Shown: one piece after another, positions 9,002-17,932 of the stretch
Layout of the letters: each line of letters opens with the position of its first letter
Numbering within the stretch: the stretch's first letter is position 1
From: Methanobacterium sp.
GTDB taxonomy: Archaea; Methanobacteriota; Methanobacteria; Methanobacteriales; Methanobacteriaceae
Direction of reading: 5' to 3'
Assembly (NCBI RefSeq): GCF_038562635.1
Contig: NZ_JBCFBO010000001.1
Coordinates: 1,900,643-1,964,642 of the forward strand
DNA length: 64,000 nt
Notes under the pieces: model-generated
What the model saw: only the letters and a program-made list of their open reading frames with translations
What the model was told of the DNA's origin: nothing
The model's database searches: none
Program-made: the position numbers and the translations under genes

Positions 9002-9021
9002 TTATATCTTATAAGATATAA
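9002..9021. repeat. 20-bp perfect palindrome
   Basis: TTATATCTTATAAGATATAA is a perfect dyad 35 bp beyond the ilvE stop codon (9056), on the end of the tandem-repeat region. It could act as an ilvE transcription terminator on the minus strand or as a binding site related to the neighbouring AACTTATAAGTT dyads. Confidence 0.5.
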
Positions 9022-9055
9022 CTTATAATCTTAAGATCCGTTGTAATTATTATAA

Positions 9056-9979
9056 TTACTCTATAAAAGTTAACCAGCCGTGTTCATCTTCCTCAACACC
9101 TCCAACGATGTTGAAGAACCTGGTCTGTAATTTTTCTGTAATTTCTCCCCGCTTTCCATTCCCGATTTTTATCCCGTCAACAGATCTGACAGGGGTAACT
9201 TCAGCTGCTGTACCTGTCATGAAAATTTCATCTGCAAGGTAAAGCATTTCCCTTGGAATGGGCTCTTCATTTACTTTAATTCCCATATCTTCAGCTAATT
9301 TAGTTATAGAGTCCCTTGTGATTCCAGAAAGCAGAGACAAAGAAGCGTGTGGAGTGTACAGTTCACCATCTTTAACTAAAAATACGTTTTCACCACTTCC
9401 TTCACTAACTGTTCCATGGTAATCAAGCATTATTGCCTCATCAAAACCATTGCTTACAGATTCCATCTTTGCCAGTTGAGAATTCATATAGTTGGCCCCT
9501 GCCTTTGCCATATTAGGAAGTGTATTTGGCGCCATTCGCCTCCATGTTGAGACACCTATATCTACACCATTTTCAATGGCCTCATCACCAAGATATTTTC
9601 CCCATTCCCATGCTGCAATTACAGTATCCATAGGGCAGTTCAAGGGGTAAACACCCAATTCTTTATATCCTCTAAATGCAATAGGCCGTATATAGCAGTC
9701 TTTTAAGTTGTTAATCTTTACAGTTTCGATTATAGCATCGCAAATTTCATCTACGGTGTATGGAATTTCCATCCTGTAGATCTTTCCAGAATTAAACAAC
9801 CTTTCAACGTGCTCTCGCAAACGCAATATAGCGGAGCCTTTTTTTGTGTTGTAGCATCTTATGCCTTCAAATACGCTTGAACCGTAGTGAACAACGTGAG
9901 ATAGAACATGTATATTTGCGTCTTTCCAGTTAACGAATTCACCGTTAAACCATATTTTTCCAGTTTCATCAAAAGCCAT
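9056..9979 (-). CDS. ilvE: branched-chain-amino-acid aminotransferase
   Basis: 307-residue fold-type IV PLP aminotransferase catalysing the last step of Val/Leu/Ile synthesis. Family landmarks: VHYGSSVFEGIRCY near residues 29-42, RPIAFRGYKELGVYPL near 107, MAKAGANYMNSQLAK near 157 (includes the PLP-binding Lys), GTVSEGSGENVFLV near 189 and LSGITRDS near 223. Start ATG at 9979 follows GAGGGA. It stands apart from the other ilv genes at 17.9-33.7 kb but is on the same strand. Confidence 0.95.
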   Translation of the reverse strand: MAFDETGKIWFNGEFVNWKDANIHVLSHVVHYGSSVFEGIRCYNTKKGSAILRLREHVERLFNSGKIYRMEIPYTVDEICDAIIETVKINNLKDCYIRPIAFRGYKELGVYPLNCPMDTVIAAWEWGKYLGDEAIENGVDIGVSTWRRMAPNTLPNMAKAGANYMNSQLAKMESVSNGFDEAIMLDYHGTVSEGSGENVFLVKDGELYTPHASLSLLSGITRDSITKLAEDMGIKVNEEPIPREMLYLADEIFMTGTAAEVTPVRSVDGIKIGNGKRGEITEKLQTRFFNIVGGVEEDEHGWLTFIE

Positions 9980-10142
9980 TGTTATCCCTCTTTTAAACTT
10001 TGATTAATTTTAAGAAATCAATGTATTACGCTAAATCATATTCCTGCTATTGGATTTGATTTATTTTTCTATGCAATATTTATCAATAGTATATAATAAA
10101 ATGTAGGAATATAAAAATCAGTTGATAATTTGAATTAGTTTA

Positions 10143-10224
10143 GGAAAAGTTTATATAGGAACAAAGCTTAAATTTCATTTTCCGAAGTTTATTTCTCAAC
10201 GCTTTTTTGGAAAAAGTTTATATA
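10143..10224 (+). promoter_or_regulatory. two box A promoters ahead of tRNA-Val
   Basis: Two close copies of GAAAA(A)GTTTATATA lie at about 10143-10157 and 10210-10224. The second is correctly placed (TATA centre near 10220, start expected near 10245) to transcribe the tRNA gene at 10258. Both match the archaeal BRE plus TATA pattern; the upstream copy may be an additional promoter. Confidence 0.7.
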
Positions 10225-10255
10225 CATTACTTGACAATAGTCAAAAATACGCATA

Positions 10256-10329
<74 letters not shown>

Positions 10330-10628
10330 TTAGAATAAACTAACTATTTTTTCTGCATTAATTTAGCAAAGTTAATTTTCATGTTAACCATTTGTTATTT
10401 ATCTTACTTTTAACACGTATTTGAAATATTTAACCTGATTTTAAAGACTTAAATTAAAATAAATTGAAAATAAGTAGTTTATTTATTTAAATGAGATTAA
10501 ATAGTTTTAGAAAATTTCTCCTATTTTAAAGATTTTAGAAAATTACAATTAAGTTATAACGCCTAAAAGTGTTGAATTTACAAAAAATATATAATTTTTA
10601 AAAGTTTTTGAGGATTTAGCACATTAAT
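10330..10628. other. AT-rich spacer with no recognised feature
   Basis: About 300 bp between the tRNA and the convergent membrane-anchored nuclease-like gene. No open frame of note and no strong hairpin were seen. Confidence 0.4.
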
Positions 10629-11408
10629 TCAGGTTAAAAATATTAGTGCTATGTATATAATCAGGGTCACGAAAAATACTGTACTTCCCCTTATTAGAGT
10701 TACAGTTATATCTCTTTCTACAGCCATTACTATTCCATAAGACAGCACAGCTGCAATAAAAATCCTTAAAATCCCTAAAAGTGCCTTATTTATATGTATA
10801 AGATAGGGTATAAGTGTTGAAACAGCTAATACAATTATAATAAGTGCTATTGGATTACTTAATAAAGTTTTACTCCATTTTTTAAAGTTATTGGATACGT
10901 CACTATTTGATATATTCCTTTTCTTCCCGGTCAGCGAACCTCTTCTACCCCGACTTAGGAAGGAACTACCTGCAGAATCAGAAGGAAGTACATAGGTTTC
11001 TTCATCCTCTTCTACTTCTTCGTCATCATAATTTTCACTAGTTTCTATATTCTTCTTGGAAAGTGATTTGGCAATATTCATCAATTCATCTTTATCTATG
11101 AGGGTGATATTTCTACCATTTGCATAACCCAGGGCATTATCTGAAAAAGTTGAGGTTGTTATAACTATTACCTTGGATGCCTGGAGGGTTTTTGCTACCA
11201 TTTCCATTTCTTTAAGTACATCTAAACCTACTTTCCACCTTTCTTCGTAGTTTTTACACGCTACTACTACGCCGATATCTCCTAAAACAGTAGGTAAAAC
11301 TCCGTATATGTCCACAAGGTGCTTTGATGTTTTAAAGTATTTATGGACCTTAAATCCAGACTTTTCCATGATTTTAGCTACAAAATCGACCAATCTATTT
11401 TTTTCCAA
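10629..11408 (-). CDS. membrane-anchored restriction-endonuclease-like (Mrr-type) protein
   Basis: Residues about 1-115 form a PD-(D/E)XK-like domain of the Mrr/restriction-endonuclease type: LVDFVAKIMEKSGFKVHKYFKTSKHLVDIYGV ... GVVVACKNYEERW. The usual E-x-K is A-C-K here, so the acidic catalytic residue appears to be lost. A Ser/Glu-rich linker (EEVEEDEETY) leads to three C-terminal hydrophobic segments. An in-frame TTG exists at 11438, but GGTGAGG sits just before the TTG at 11408, which I take as the start (259 residues). Possibly a sensor or DNA-tethering protein rather than a nuclease; that is inference. Confidence 0.65.
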   Translation of the reverse strand: MEKNRLVDFVAKIMEKSGFKVHKYFKTSKHLVDIYGVLPTVLGDIGVVVACKNYEERWKVGLDVLKEMEMVAKTLQASKVIVITTSTFSDNALGYANGRNITLIDKDELMNIAKSLSKKNIETSENYDDEEVEEDEETYVLPSDSAGSSFLSRGRRGSLTGKKRNISNSDVSNNFKKWSKTLLSNPIALIIIVLAVSTLIPYLIHINKALLGILRIFIAAVLSYGIVMAVERDITVTLIRGSTVFFVTLIIYIALIFLT

Positions 11409-11594
11409 CTTCCTCACCCTTGAATTGGAGATATTCAATTATATTAGATGTATCAATGTTTTATAAATGATTTATATTTCCCTATTTTCATTAGTTAATA
11501 TGTTGTATTTACTTTTAACTGATGGTATAAATAATATTTATTTTTATTAACTTCCAGTAACCTTTTTGAATGTTGAAATATAGATATGTGCATC

Positions 11595-12371
11595 ATGCGA
11601 ATTTTAATAACTAATGATGACGGGGTTAACTCATCTGGGATTGTAGCAGCAAAAGATGCTGTTCGTGAACTTGGGGATATCTACGTCGTGGCACCAGCAA
11701 CACAGCAAAGCGGAATAGGACATGCACTCACACTTTTTGAACCAATGAGAGTTAGTTCATCTAATTTAAGGGATGGAAGCGAGGCTTATTCAGTTTCAGG
11801 AACACCAACAGACTCTTTAATACTTGGAATGTATGAAATAATGGATGAAAAACCAGATCTAGTTATTTCAGGTATTAATATTGGTGAAAATCTAGGCATG
11901 GCCGAACTTACAACTTCGGGTACCATAGGCGCGGCAATGGAGGCCGCTGCTCATGGAGTACCTGCTATAGCTGCTTCTATACAGGTTACAAGAGATGATA
12001 TTAAATTTCACGATGGCCATGTAGACCTTGATTTTAGCTTCGCTCAGAAAGTTATAAAAAGACTTTCTAAGATGATCATCAAAAAAGGCCTTCCTGAAGG
12101 AATCGATTTTTTAAATTTAAACATCCCTTCACATCCAGAAAGCCATAAAATTAAATTAACACGGCTTGGAAAGAGAATGTATTCTATCCATATTCAAAAA
12201 AGACTTGATCCAAGGGGAAGAGAATATTACTGGATCGCAGGGGATCCTGTAGGAGTAGATGAAGAGGGCACTGATGTACATGTGCTCAGGTATGATAAAT
12301 GTCCTACTATAACTCCTGTATCGCTTGATTGTACCTCTGATCTTCATTTAATGAAAGATTGGCTTGAATAA
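11595..12371 (+). CDS. surE: 5'/3'-nucleotidase SurE
   Basis: 258-residue metal-dependent survival-protein phosphatase acting on nucleoside monophosphates. The canonical N-terminus MRILITNDDGVNSSG includes the metal-binding DD. Further signatures are PATQQSGIGHALT near residue 36, SGTPTDSLILG near 75 and VISGINIGENLG near 93 (metal-ligand Asn). The frame opens at an ATG at 11586, but the family start matches the ATG at 11595. A DUF2098 gene begins 37 bp downstream and is probably co-transcribed. Confidence 0.93.
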   Translation: MRILITNDDGVNSSGIVAAKDAVRELGDIYVVAPATQQSGIGHALTLFEPMRVSSSNLRDGSEAYSVSGTPTDSLILGMYEIMDEKPDLVISGINIGENLGMAELTTSGTIGAAMEAAAHGVPAIAASIQVTRDDIKFHDGHVDLDFSFAQKVIKRLSKMIIKKGLPEGIDFLNLNIPSHPESHKIKLTRLGKRMYSIHIQKRLDPRGREYYWIAGDPVGVDEEGTDVHVLRYDKCPTITPVSLDCTSDLHLMKDWLE

Positions 12372-12408
12372 ATAAATTTTTTATTTATTAACAGTCTATC
12401 GGGATCTG

Positions 12409-12705
12409 ATGGAAATATTAGATATAAACGGAAAACAAATCCATAGGAATCTGCAAGTTAAGTATATAAGGACGCATACAACTGGAAAGGTAACTGATAT
12501 TCTAGTTAAAGAAGATACTGTATGGGTTAAACTTGATTCCAGCGGTCTTTACTATAGGATTGATTATATTGAGGTCATCGAAAATAATGGAGCATATATA
12601 AAGCCAGATAAAAATAAAAAAAGAGTAAAGTCTGGAAAATTTGGCGTTGCGAATCCAGCTGTGATTTCTGATCATGCAGACGGCCCTGGTTATGGAGGGG
12701 GTTGA
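12409..12705 (+). CDS. DUF2098 family protein
   Basis: 98-residue soluble protein. The first 65 residues match the methanogen family DUF2098 pattern: VKYIRTHTTGKVTDILVKEDTVWVKLD followed by SSGLYYRIDYIEV. It looks like a small beta-barrel-type domain. The C-terminal tail is Lys-rich and then Gly-rich (GPGYGGG). Function unknown. It lies 37 bp after surE on the same strand. Confidence 0.75.
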   Translation: MEILDINGKQIHRNLQVKYIRTHTTGKVTDILVKEDTVWVKLDSSGLYYRIDYIEVIENNGAYIKPDKNKKRVKSGKFGVANPAVISDHADGPGYGGG

Positions 12706-12810
12706 ATTTCTATTTTTTTTAAACGGTTAAATTTCTTTTAGATTTAGTAAATTAATTTAAATATCTATTTTTTGTTTATATTCTATCAGATGCTGTTGTT
12801 TGTTTTTACG

Positions 12811-12877
12811 GAGCAATATTGCTCTAAAAGAGCAATTAGAACTCTTAAATTAACCTTAAAATAGTTAATATTATATA
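12811..12877 (+). promoter_or_regulatory. palindrome plus shared 19-bp promoter core upstream of the CAAX protease
   Basis: A perfect 14-bp palindrome GAGCAATATTGCTC at 12811-12824 is followed 31 bp later by TTAAAATAGTTAATATTATA (12856-12875), extended by TA. The same pair, GCAATATTGC then the 19-bp core, precedes the C39 peptidase at 50793. The core alone recurs at 14093 and 49614. Interpreted as an operator plus TATA promoter with a leader of roughly 165 nt to the ATG at 13069. Confidence 0.65.
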
Positions 12878-13068
12878 TCATAATACTTGTTTATTAATTG
12901 ATAAGCTTGAATATATATGAATTATTAAAATTCATCATATTATGACTTTTAGAGACATTATGGGCTCAGTTTTGGGCTAATTACTGGCTGCAGAATATAC
13001 TATAGGTTGGGAGAATTTTGATAATATTTAATATTAAAAAAGGCCATCTTAAATAAGGAGTAATCAAC

Positions 13069-14025
13069 ATGTCCAGGATAACATTTTTAGATAATGCATC
13101 GGGAAGTAAAAACAATTGGTGGAGATACATTTTAACCATTATTTTAACATGGCCAGTGCCTATGGCAGTGACAGCAGTGATTTTTATCCCTGTCTTCATA
13201 ATTTTTGGATTAATAGCTATAGCAACCAATACTTCGGACATGTCTTATACAATAGCTTCAAATCCTTTATTTGAACTTTTATTAACTGGTATATCTGCCG
13301 CAATTTCGATTTTACTCCTTTATTTATGCATAGAATTTATCCATAAAAGGAAATTCATATCTATAATTAACACGGTCTGTAGAGTAGATTGGGTAAGAAT
13401 ATTAAAAGGTGCGGGAATATGGTTTGCTATTTTAACAGTCGGGTCATTAATTGAGTTAATAATTGATCCAGGCAGTGTTAAAGTAACTTTTAATCCAAGT
13501 ACATTTATTTTCCTCCTGCTTTTGAGTCTGCTGGTATTTCCACTTCAAGCATCCTTTGAAGAGCTGTTTTTTAGAGGATATCTTATGCAGGCAGTAGGGA
13601 TACTCACAAAAAAGCCAATAATTCCTTTAATGGTTACATCTGTAATTTTTGCGGCTCTTCACTTCTGGAACGGTACAGATATGATTATGAGTGTAGATAT
13701 AGTGCTCCAGGTATTTATTATTGGAATAACACTTGGTATAATAACTTTAGGAGAAAACAGGCTGGAAACAGCAATGGGAGTGCACATTGCAAACAATATC
13801 TTTGTCTCTGTAGTAGTTAATAGTGCAAGTGGTGGATTTGAAGGTCTTCCATCTATATTAACATCATATGGAACCCCTAATCCTGTAACAGATGTTCCAA
13901 TATTTGTTTTATATGCTTTAGCATTGATAGGCGTTGTTTTCTGGAATAAAAAAGATATGTTGCTCAATATTTTCAGGGATACAGTTGATGTAGAAATGGA
14001 TAAAATTGAAGCTAAAGAGATTTAA
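13069..14025 (+). CDS. CAAX-type intramembrane protease (CPBP/Abi family)
   Basis: 318 residues with about eight transmembrane segments and the CPBP glutamic-protease motifs: EELFFRGYLMQ near residues 164-174 (EExxxR), AALHFWNG near 202 (FxxxH-like) and HIANNIF near 241. Family members cleave prenylated or other small membrane peptides or serve in bacteriocin self-immunity. Start ATG at 13069 follows AAGGAG. Its promoter shares an operator-like palindrome and core with the secreted C39 peptidase gene at 50793, suggesting a common regulon. Confidence 0.85.
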   Translation: MSRITFLDNASGSKNNWWRYILTIILTWPVPMAVTAVIFIPVFIIFGLIAIATNTSDMSYTIASNPLFELLLTGISAAISILLLYLCIEFIHKRKFISIINTVCRVDWVRILKGAGIWFAILTVGSLIELIIDPGSVKVTFNPSTFIFLLLLSLLVFPLQASFEELFFRGYLMQAVGILTKKPIIPLMVTSVIFAALHFWNGTDMIMSVDIVLQVFIIGITLGIITLGENRLETAMGVHIANNIFVSVVVNSASGGFEGLPSILTSYGTPNPVTDVPIFVLYALALIGVVFWNKKDMLLNIFRDTVDVEMDKIEAKEI

Positions 14026-14092
14026 TTAACGAAATGGGGTGTTACAATGCATTATGTTCACCCTATATTAAATCGAATCTTATTAATTCATG

Positions 14093-14113
14093 CTAAAATA
14101 GTTAATATTATAT
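14093..14113 (+). promoter_or_regulatory. shared 19-bp promoter core, copy 2
   Basis: TAAAATAGTTAATATTATAT at about 14094-14113 is the same core found at 12857, 49614 and 50719. No GCAATATTGC palindrome precedes this copy. Downstream lie a 23-codon frame (14229) and a lipoprotein gene (14377), either of which it could drive. Confidence 0.55.
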
Positions 14114-14228
14114 GCTAAAACATCAGTATACCGAATTAGTATTAATTATGAATAAATTATGAAAAATAATCATTTTTCATGTTATTGAGCGTGGAAAATT
14201 GAGAATGAATGAAAAATGGAGATAAATT

Positions 14229-14300
14229 ATGAAATTTCATCCAATAGTTAAATTATGGGGAAAACCAGTTCAAAAGACAGTGTCAATGTTTAAACGATAA
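14229..14300 (+). CDS. possible 23-residue cationic peptide
   Basis: ATG at 14229 opens a 23-codon frame ending TAA at 14298-14300. The product is MKFHPIVKLWGKP then VQKTVSMFKR, net basic with regularly spaced hydrophobic residues. A GGAGAT lies 5 nt upstream. It sits 115 bp downstream of a shared promoter core and between a CAAX protease and a lipoprotein. It is too short for a family assignment and may be spurious. Confidence 0.3.
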   Translation: MKFHPIVKLWGKPVQKTVSMFKR

Positions 14301-14376
14301 AAAATTTAAAGAGCTTAATATTGGACAATATATCTCTGATTATTTTTTAAATTTCAAATTTAATGGAGGAAATACA

Positions 14377-14796
14377 TTGAAAAATGAAGTTTTTATTTTA
14401 ATGGGGCTTATTGTAATTACTATATTAGTTACAGGTTGTATTGATCTAAATAATTACAAATTAATGGGAGAATATAATCTAACGAAAGATAATAATACGC
14501 AAACTGTTATTATAACTCTTCCGGAGGGAGTAAATCACGCTAAAATAGAAATCGTGAATATGACAAAAACTACTAACTCTGCTGTGAGTTTAGATTGTTA
14601 TGCTTTGAGCATAATTCCTCAAGAAGGAAAACCCGCATCTAACTATGCTAACAATACAGTAGATTATGAAGCATTTTCAATACAAGATTCTCCTGTTCCA
14701 TTAAATAGAAGTTTAACATTAGATACAAATAATGCAAAGAGCATATTAATAGTGCTTTCTTCTGGAAAAGGCATTGTTAAAGTATCTACAGCTTAG
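14377..14796 (+). CDS. small lipoprotein of unknown function
   Basis: 139 residues with a signal peptide and lipobox: VFILMGLIVITILVTGC, lipidated Cys near residue 21. The mature part is Asn/Thr-rich and probably beta-stranded. No family recognised. The start is TTG at 14377, preceded at ideal spacing by GGAGGA (14365-14370). It faces the cell surface like the lipoprotein at 8026 but is not visibly related to it. Confidence 0.65.
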   Translation: MKNEVFILMGLIVITILVTGCIDLNNYKLMGEYNLTKDNNTQTVIITLPEGVNHAKIEIVNMTKTTNSAVSLDCYALSIIPQEGKPASNYANNTVDYEAFSIQDSPVPLNRSLTLDTNNAKSILIVLSSGKGIVKVSTA

Positions 14797-14868
14797 TTTA
14801 AATTATAACTCTTAATTTAGTTTTTAATAGATTATAATACAAAAAGAGGACTATTTGGGAGGATAGTC

Positions 14869-14999
14869 ATGTCGTACATTACATTTACTACGACTACAGT
14901 TACAACAGAACAGGTAGTTTGGTTCTTTGTAGGCCTATTATTGTTTTATTGATAGTTGTATGGCTAGTTATTAGACATAAAAAGAAATCAGGAATGTGA
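14869..14999 (+). pseudogene. small single-span membrane protein with a one-base frameshift
   Basis: A strong ribosome site GGGAGGA precedes the ATG at 14869, which encodes MSYITFTTTTVTTEQVVWFF and then a hydrophobic run that stops at 14952 after 27 codons. In the frame one base back, the hydrophobic run continues (IIVLLIVVWLVI) into a basic tail RHKKKSGM ending at TGA 14997-14999. Joined near 14937-14950, the two halves make one plausible membrane protein of about 43 residues: extracellular Thr-rich head, one span, basic cytoplasmic tail. One base appears to be missing, by mutation or sequencing error. Confidence 0.6.
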
Positions 15000-15074
15000 A
15001 ATGGGTGGAATGTTAAAGAATTATAATTTAAAATCTTATTAAATGAGCTTAATGGAGTTTTTAGAGGAACTTAA

Positions 15075-16523
15075 TTATATATGCGTTAATTCCCTGAAAA
15101 ATTTTATTTCTTCTCTACTGATTCCCCTTAACATAAAAATAATTGTTATATAAACAGCTGAGCATATGATGATAGTCGCTAAAATCCCAATAGCAGATAC
15201 TGGGTTTATAACTAAAATAACGGTTGACATCACTATAGATGCTATAAGACTTTTAAGCAGGAATTTAAAGTCAAATTCTATTTTAATGTATTTTTGAGAA
15301 TAGATTAAAGTGACTACTAAGGTAAACAGGTATGCTGTGAGTGTTGCGATTGCTGCGGCAATTATACCAAAACTGGGTATGAATATAATATTTAGAATTA
15401 CATTAATGGCAGCAGCAGCCATCCACTGTGAACCCATAATTTTTGTTTTCTTTTCCAATATCAGAATTTGGACAATTATCCCATATAATCCCACTAAAAG
15501 CGCGCCTAATGCAACAAAAGGGGTTATAAAATAACCATTCTGTGCGAATTCTGGTTTATGTGTTATTACAAGGAGTAGTGGTTCTGATAGAAAGGATAAA
15601 CCAAAGACTGCAGGTATCGCTAGCAGCATGAAATATTTAATAGAATAGTCTAAATGTTTTTTAACTTCTCCTATTTCATTTTGATCATAATATTTTGACA
15701 GTAAAGCTGGTAAAATAAAACTAAACGGTGCTGCAAACATTGTTATTACAATACCCAGGGTATATGCAGGCGTATAATAACTAACAAATGTTGTTCCCAG
15801 TATAAACAGGATTAGATAACGGTCGCTTGCATCTACTATCCAGCTGGATAAATTACCTGGAATTGTGGGCATACCAAATGATAGATATTTGCGTATGCTT
15901 TTAAATTTAGGGAGTTTAAATCCAATTTGGCGAAGAACTAACCAAATTGAAGCTAAAGCTACAATAAATTGCGCTATGAAATATCCAAATATGGCTCCTT
16001 CTATTTTATGGCCTGATTCTAGAAGGCATACTACTATGGCTACCATGAGATATGTCTGTATCAGTGAAAGTATTGAGATTATTTTCATCTGCTGGAATGT
16101 TCTAAAGAAACTGGAGAAAGAAATGTATATTATACTTGCTAAAGTAGTTAAGGTCAATAATGTGGATATTACTGTATTGCCATTAAAAAGAATTAATGCT
16201 ATCTGTTTTGATAATAAAAGAAGTATTATTGAGGTAATTATGCCTACAAATAGTAATAAAAATGTAATAGAATAAAATTCTTCTTTTATATTCTCTTTTT
16301 CAGTTTTAATAGCTAAAAATCTAACCATTGAATATGGAAGGCCTAGTGTTACAATTAAGGGTATGATCCCAACAGTTGTAATAAATATGGTCCATATTGC
16401 ATAATCTTGAGTTGTTAAATTTTGGGTTAAAAATGGCAGTAAAATAAGTGAACTTAAACTTACAAATATATTTGTCACGCCGAATAAGCCAATTCGCTGT
16501 ACAAAAAGCTTATATTCGCTCAA
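15075..16523 (-). CDS. polysaccharide/oligosaccharide flippase (Wzx/MATE-like)
   Basis: 482 residues with about fourteen transmembrane segments, typical of polysaccharide biosynthesis flippases (MviN/MATE superfamily). N-terminal FVQRIGLFGVTNIFVSLSSLILLPFLTQNL and GMPTIPGNLSSWIVDASDRYLI near residue 217 are characteristic of RfbX-like lipid-linked glycan exporters. The start is TTG at 16523, preceded by GGTGAG. No glycosyltransferases are adjacent, so the glycan is unknown. A glycan polymerase (48354) and two UppP genes in the window would act in the same lipid-carrier cycle. Confidence 0.85.
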   Translation of the reverse strand: MSEYKLFVQRIGLFGVTNIFVSLSSLILLPFLTQNLTTQDYAIWTIFITTVGIIPLIVTLGLPYSMVRFLAIKTEKENIKEEFYSITFLLLFVGIITSIILLLLSKQIALILFNGNTVISTLLTLTTLASIIYISFSSFFRTFQQMKIISILSLIQTYLMVAIVVCLLESGHKIEGAIFGYFIAQFIVALASIWLVLRQIGFKLPKFKSIRKYLSFGMPTIPGNLSSWIVDASDRYLILFILGTTFVSYYTPAYTLGIVITMFAAPFSFILPALLSKYYDQNEIGEVKKHLDYSIKYFMLLAIPAVFGLSFLSEPLLLVITHKPEFAQNGYFITPFVALGALLVGLYGIIVQILILEKKTKIMGSQWMAAAAINVILNIIFIPSFGIIAAAIATLTAYLFTLVVTLIYSQKYIKIEFDFKFLLKSLIASIVMSTVILVINPVSAIGILATIIICSAVYITIIFMLRGISREEIKFFRELTHI

Positions 16524-16868
16524 AAGCTCACCATTATCTGATTATTAACAAATGCTGTATTTGAGTCTTGTATTTTTGTTAATTCTGGTATTTAAATCGA
16601 TGTAAGTATCAAGACATACAAGGTTAATAATAGAATAAAGTAACATATTAAGATTACTAAAATACACATTTCTACTTTCTATTTAAATAAATCATTACTT
16701 GCCTATGATAGGTAAACTGGGTTTAAAATACAAAAACAAGCTAAAATCACTAACAAAAATTTGGATTTTAAATAGCTTAATCCGAGATATGGGTTTATTA
16801 ATAGTAAATGATGTAAAAAAGTTAAAAAACGAATACATTTGGTAAACAAGGATTAAAATAAAGTTCTT
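16524..16868. other. AT-rich intergenic region with one imperfect hairpin
   Basis: 345 bp upstream of the flippase and downstream of the marker-12 gene. An imperfect inverted repeat TTGCCTA/TAGGTAA with a 3-nt loop lies near 16699-16715. Two similar words, GGTAAACTGGGTTTAAAATA and GGTAAACAAGGATTAAAATA, lie near 16710 and 16840. No coding sequence was recognised. Confidence 0.35.
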
Positions 16869-17861
16869 TTATTTAACCACAGGCATACCTAAAATATCCT
16901 TTTCTCCTTCAAAAACGGCTTTTGCGATCTGGGCGCTTCCAACAGAACCTGATCTTTCCCCAATTCTAACAACCGGTGCAATATTTTCAACCTCTTTTTT
17001 AATGGCACCAAATATATCGATTGGTTCTTGCATAGATCCAGTAGAGCCAGTTAATATAATCCCATCAACATTTTTTGCTATTCCTGCAAGCCCATAGATC
17101 TCCATCACGATTGTCATAATCATGGTATCTATAGCAAGTTTTGCTTTACTGTCGCATTTTAAATAATTTTTAATGATTTCATCTTTCATATGGCTTACTT
17201 TTCCATATACATCAGCTATTTTTACAGCTCCTGCACGTGAAAAACATTCATTGGCAGTTCTAACTCCGTCATCGATATCCCTAATCATTTTAAGGTCAAG
17301 CGGGCCGTGAATAGTTCCCATAGCACCTATACATGCATCCATTGCTCCTTTGATTATCCCGTCTTCAATCAGCATAGTTACCGTATTAGAACTGATATCT
17401 GCTACTATCATATTTTTAAAGCCTGTTTCCATGAACGCGTTATAACATATACTGACTTTTTCAGAGCTGGCATGATGAGAATAAGCAGCTTTAAAACGTT
17501 TATCAAGGCACGTGGTTTCATCGTGAATTCCAGGTATTACAACTGTTGGAATCCCTGAATTTTTGATTTCATCGTAAACTGCTGTTCCGCCACCTGTTAC
17601 TTTTCCAGCGCCTTCCATTGATTTAATTCCTCTGTTTTTCACTTTTTCTATTGGAGTCACGGCTTTTAGGGCATCTCCCATGGCATAGGTTATTGCCATG
17701 AGGTCAATTGAGTTTAAATCAACTCTTTTTGAAAGTTCTTTTAATGCAGAGACTTTTCCAGCAGATAAGTCTTCCCGCAGGATTTTAAAATGAGTAGTTT
17801 CGTTATCGAGAATTGTAAAAGAGACTCCTGTAGTCCCATGATCCATTCCAACAAATACCAT
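16869..17861 (-). CDS. methanogenesis marker protein 12
   Basis: 330-residue protein of the methanogenesis-marker 12 family, an ASKHA/acetate-kinase-like fold found in methanogens but of undefined role. Landmarks: FVGMDHGTTGVSFTILD at the N-terminus (phosphate-binding loop), SMEGAGKVTGGGTAVYDEI near residue 78, VADISSNTVTMLIEDG near 153, GAMGTIHGPLDLKMIRDIDDGVR near 175 and ILTGSTGSMQEP near 267. The frame extends to 17879, but AAGGTGA precisely precedes the ATG at 17861, which also matches the family start. It lies 71 bp downstream of ilvC on the same strand. Confidence 0.88.
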   Translation of the reverse strand: MVFVGMDHGTTGVSFTILDNETTHFKILREDLSAGKVSALKELSKRVDLNSIDLMAITYAMGDALKAVTPIEKVKNRGIKSMEGAGKVTGGGTAVYDEIKNSGIPTVVIPGIHDETTCLDKRFKAAYSHHASSEKVSICYNAFMETGFKNMIVADISSNTVTMLIEDGIIKGAMDACIGAMGTIHGPLDLKMIRDIDDGVRTANECFSRAGAVKIADVYGKVSHMKDEIIKNYLKCDSKAKLAIDTMIMTIVMEIYGLAGIAKNVDGIILTGSTGSMQEPIDIFGAIKKEVENIAPVVRIGERSGSVGSAQIAKAVFEGEKDILGMPVVK

Positions 17862-17932
17862 GGATTCACCTTTATGCAATTATAAAATATCAAATAATTT
17901 CGAGCTTAAAATTTAAAAACAAAAAAAGGGGA

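Noticed and set aside
16699..16715. Hairpin TTGCCTA/TAGGTAA in the spacer before the flippase
   Set aside because: One mismatch, isolated and lacking the array linkers; not enough to call an operator or an array member.
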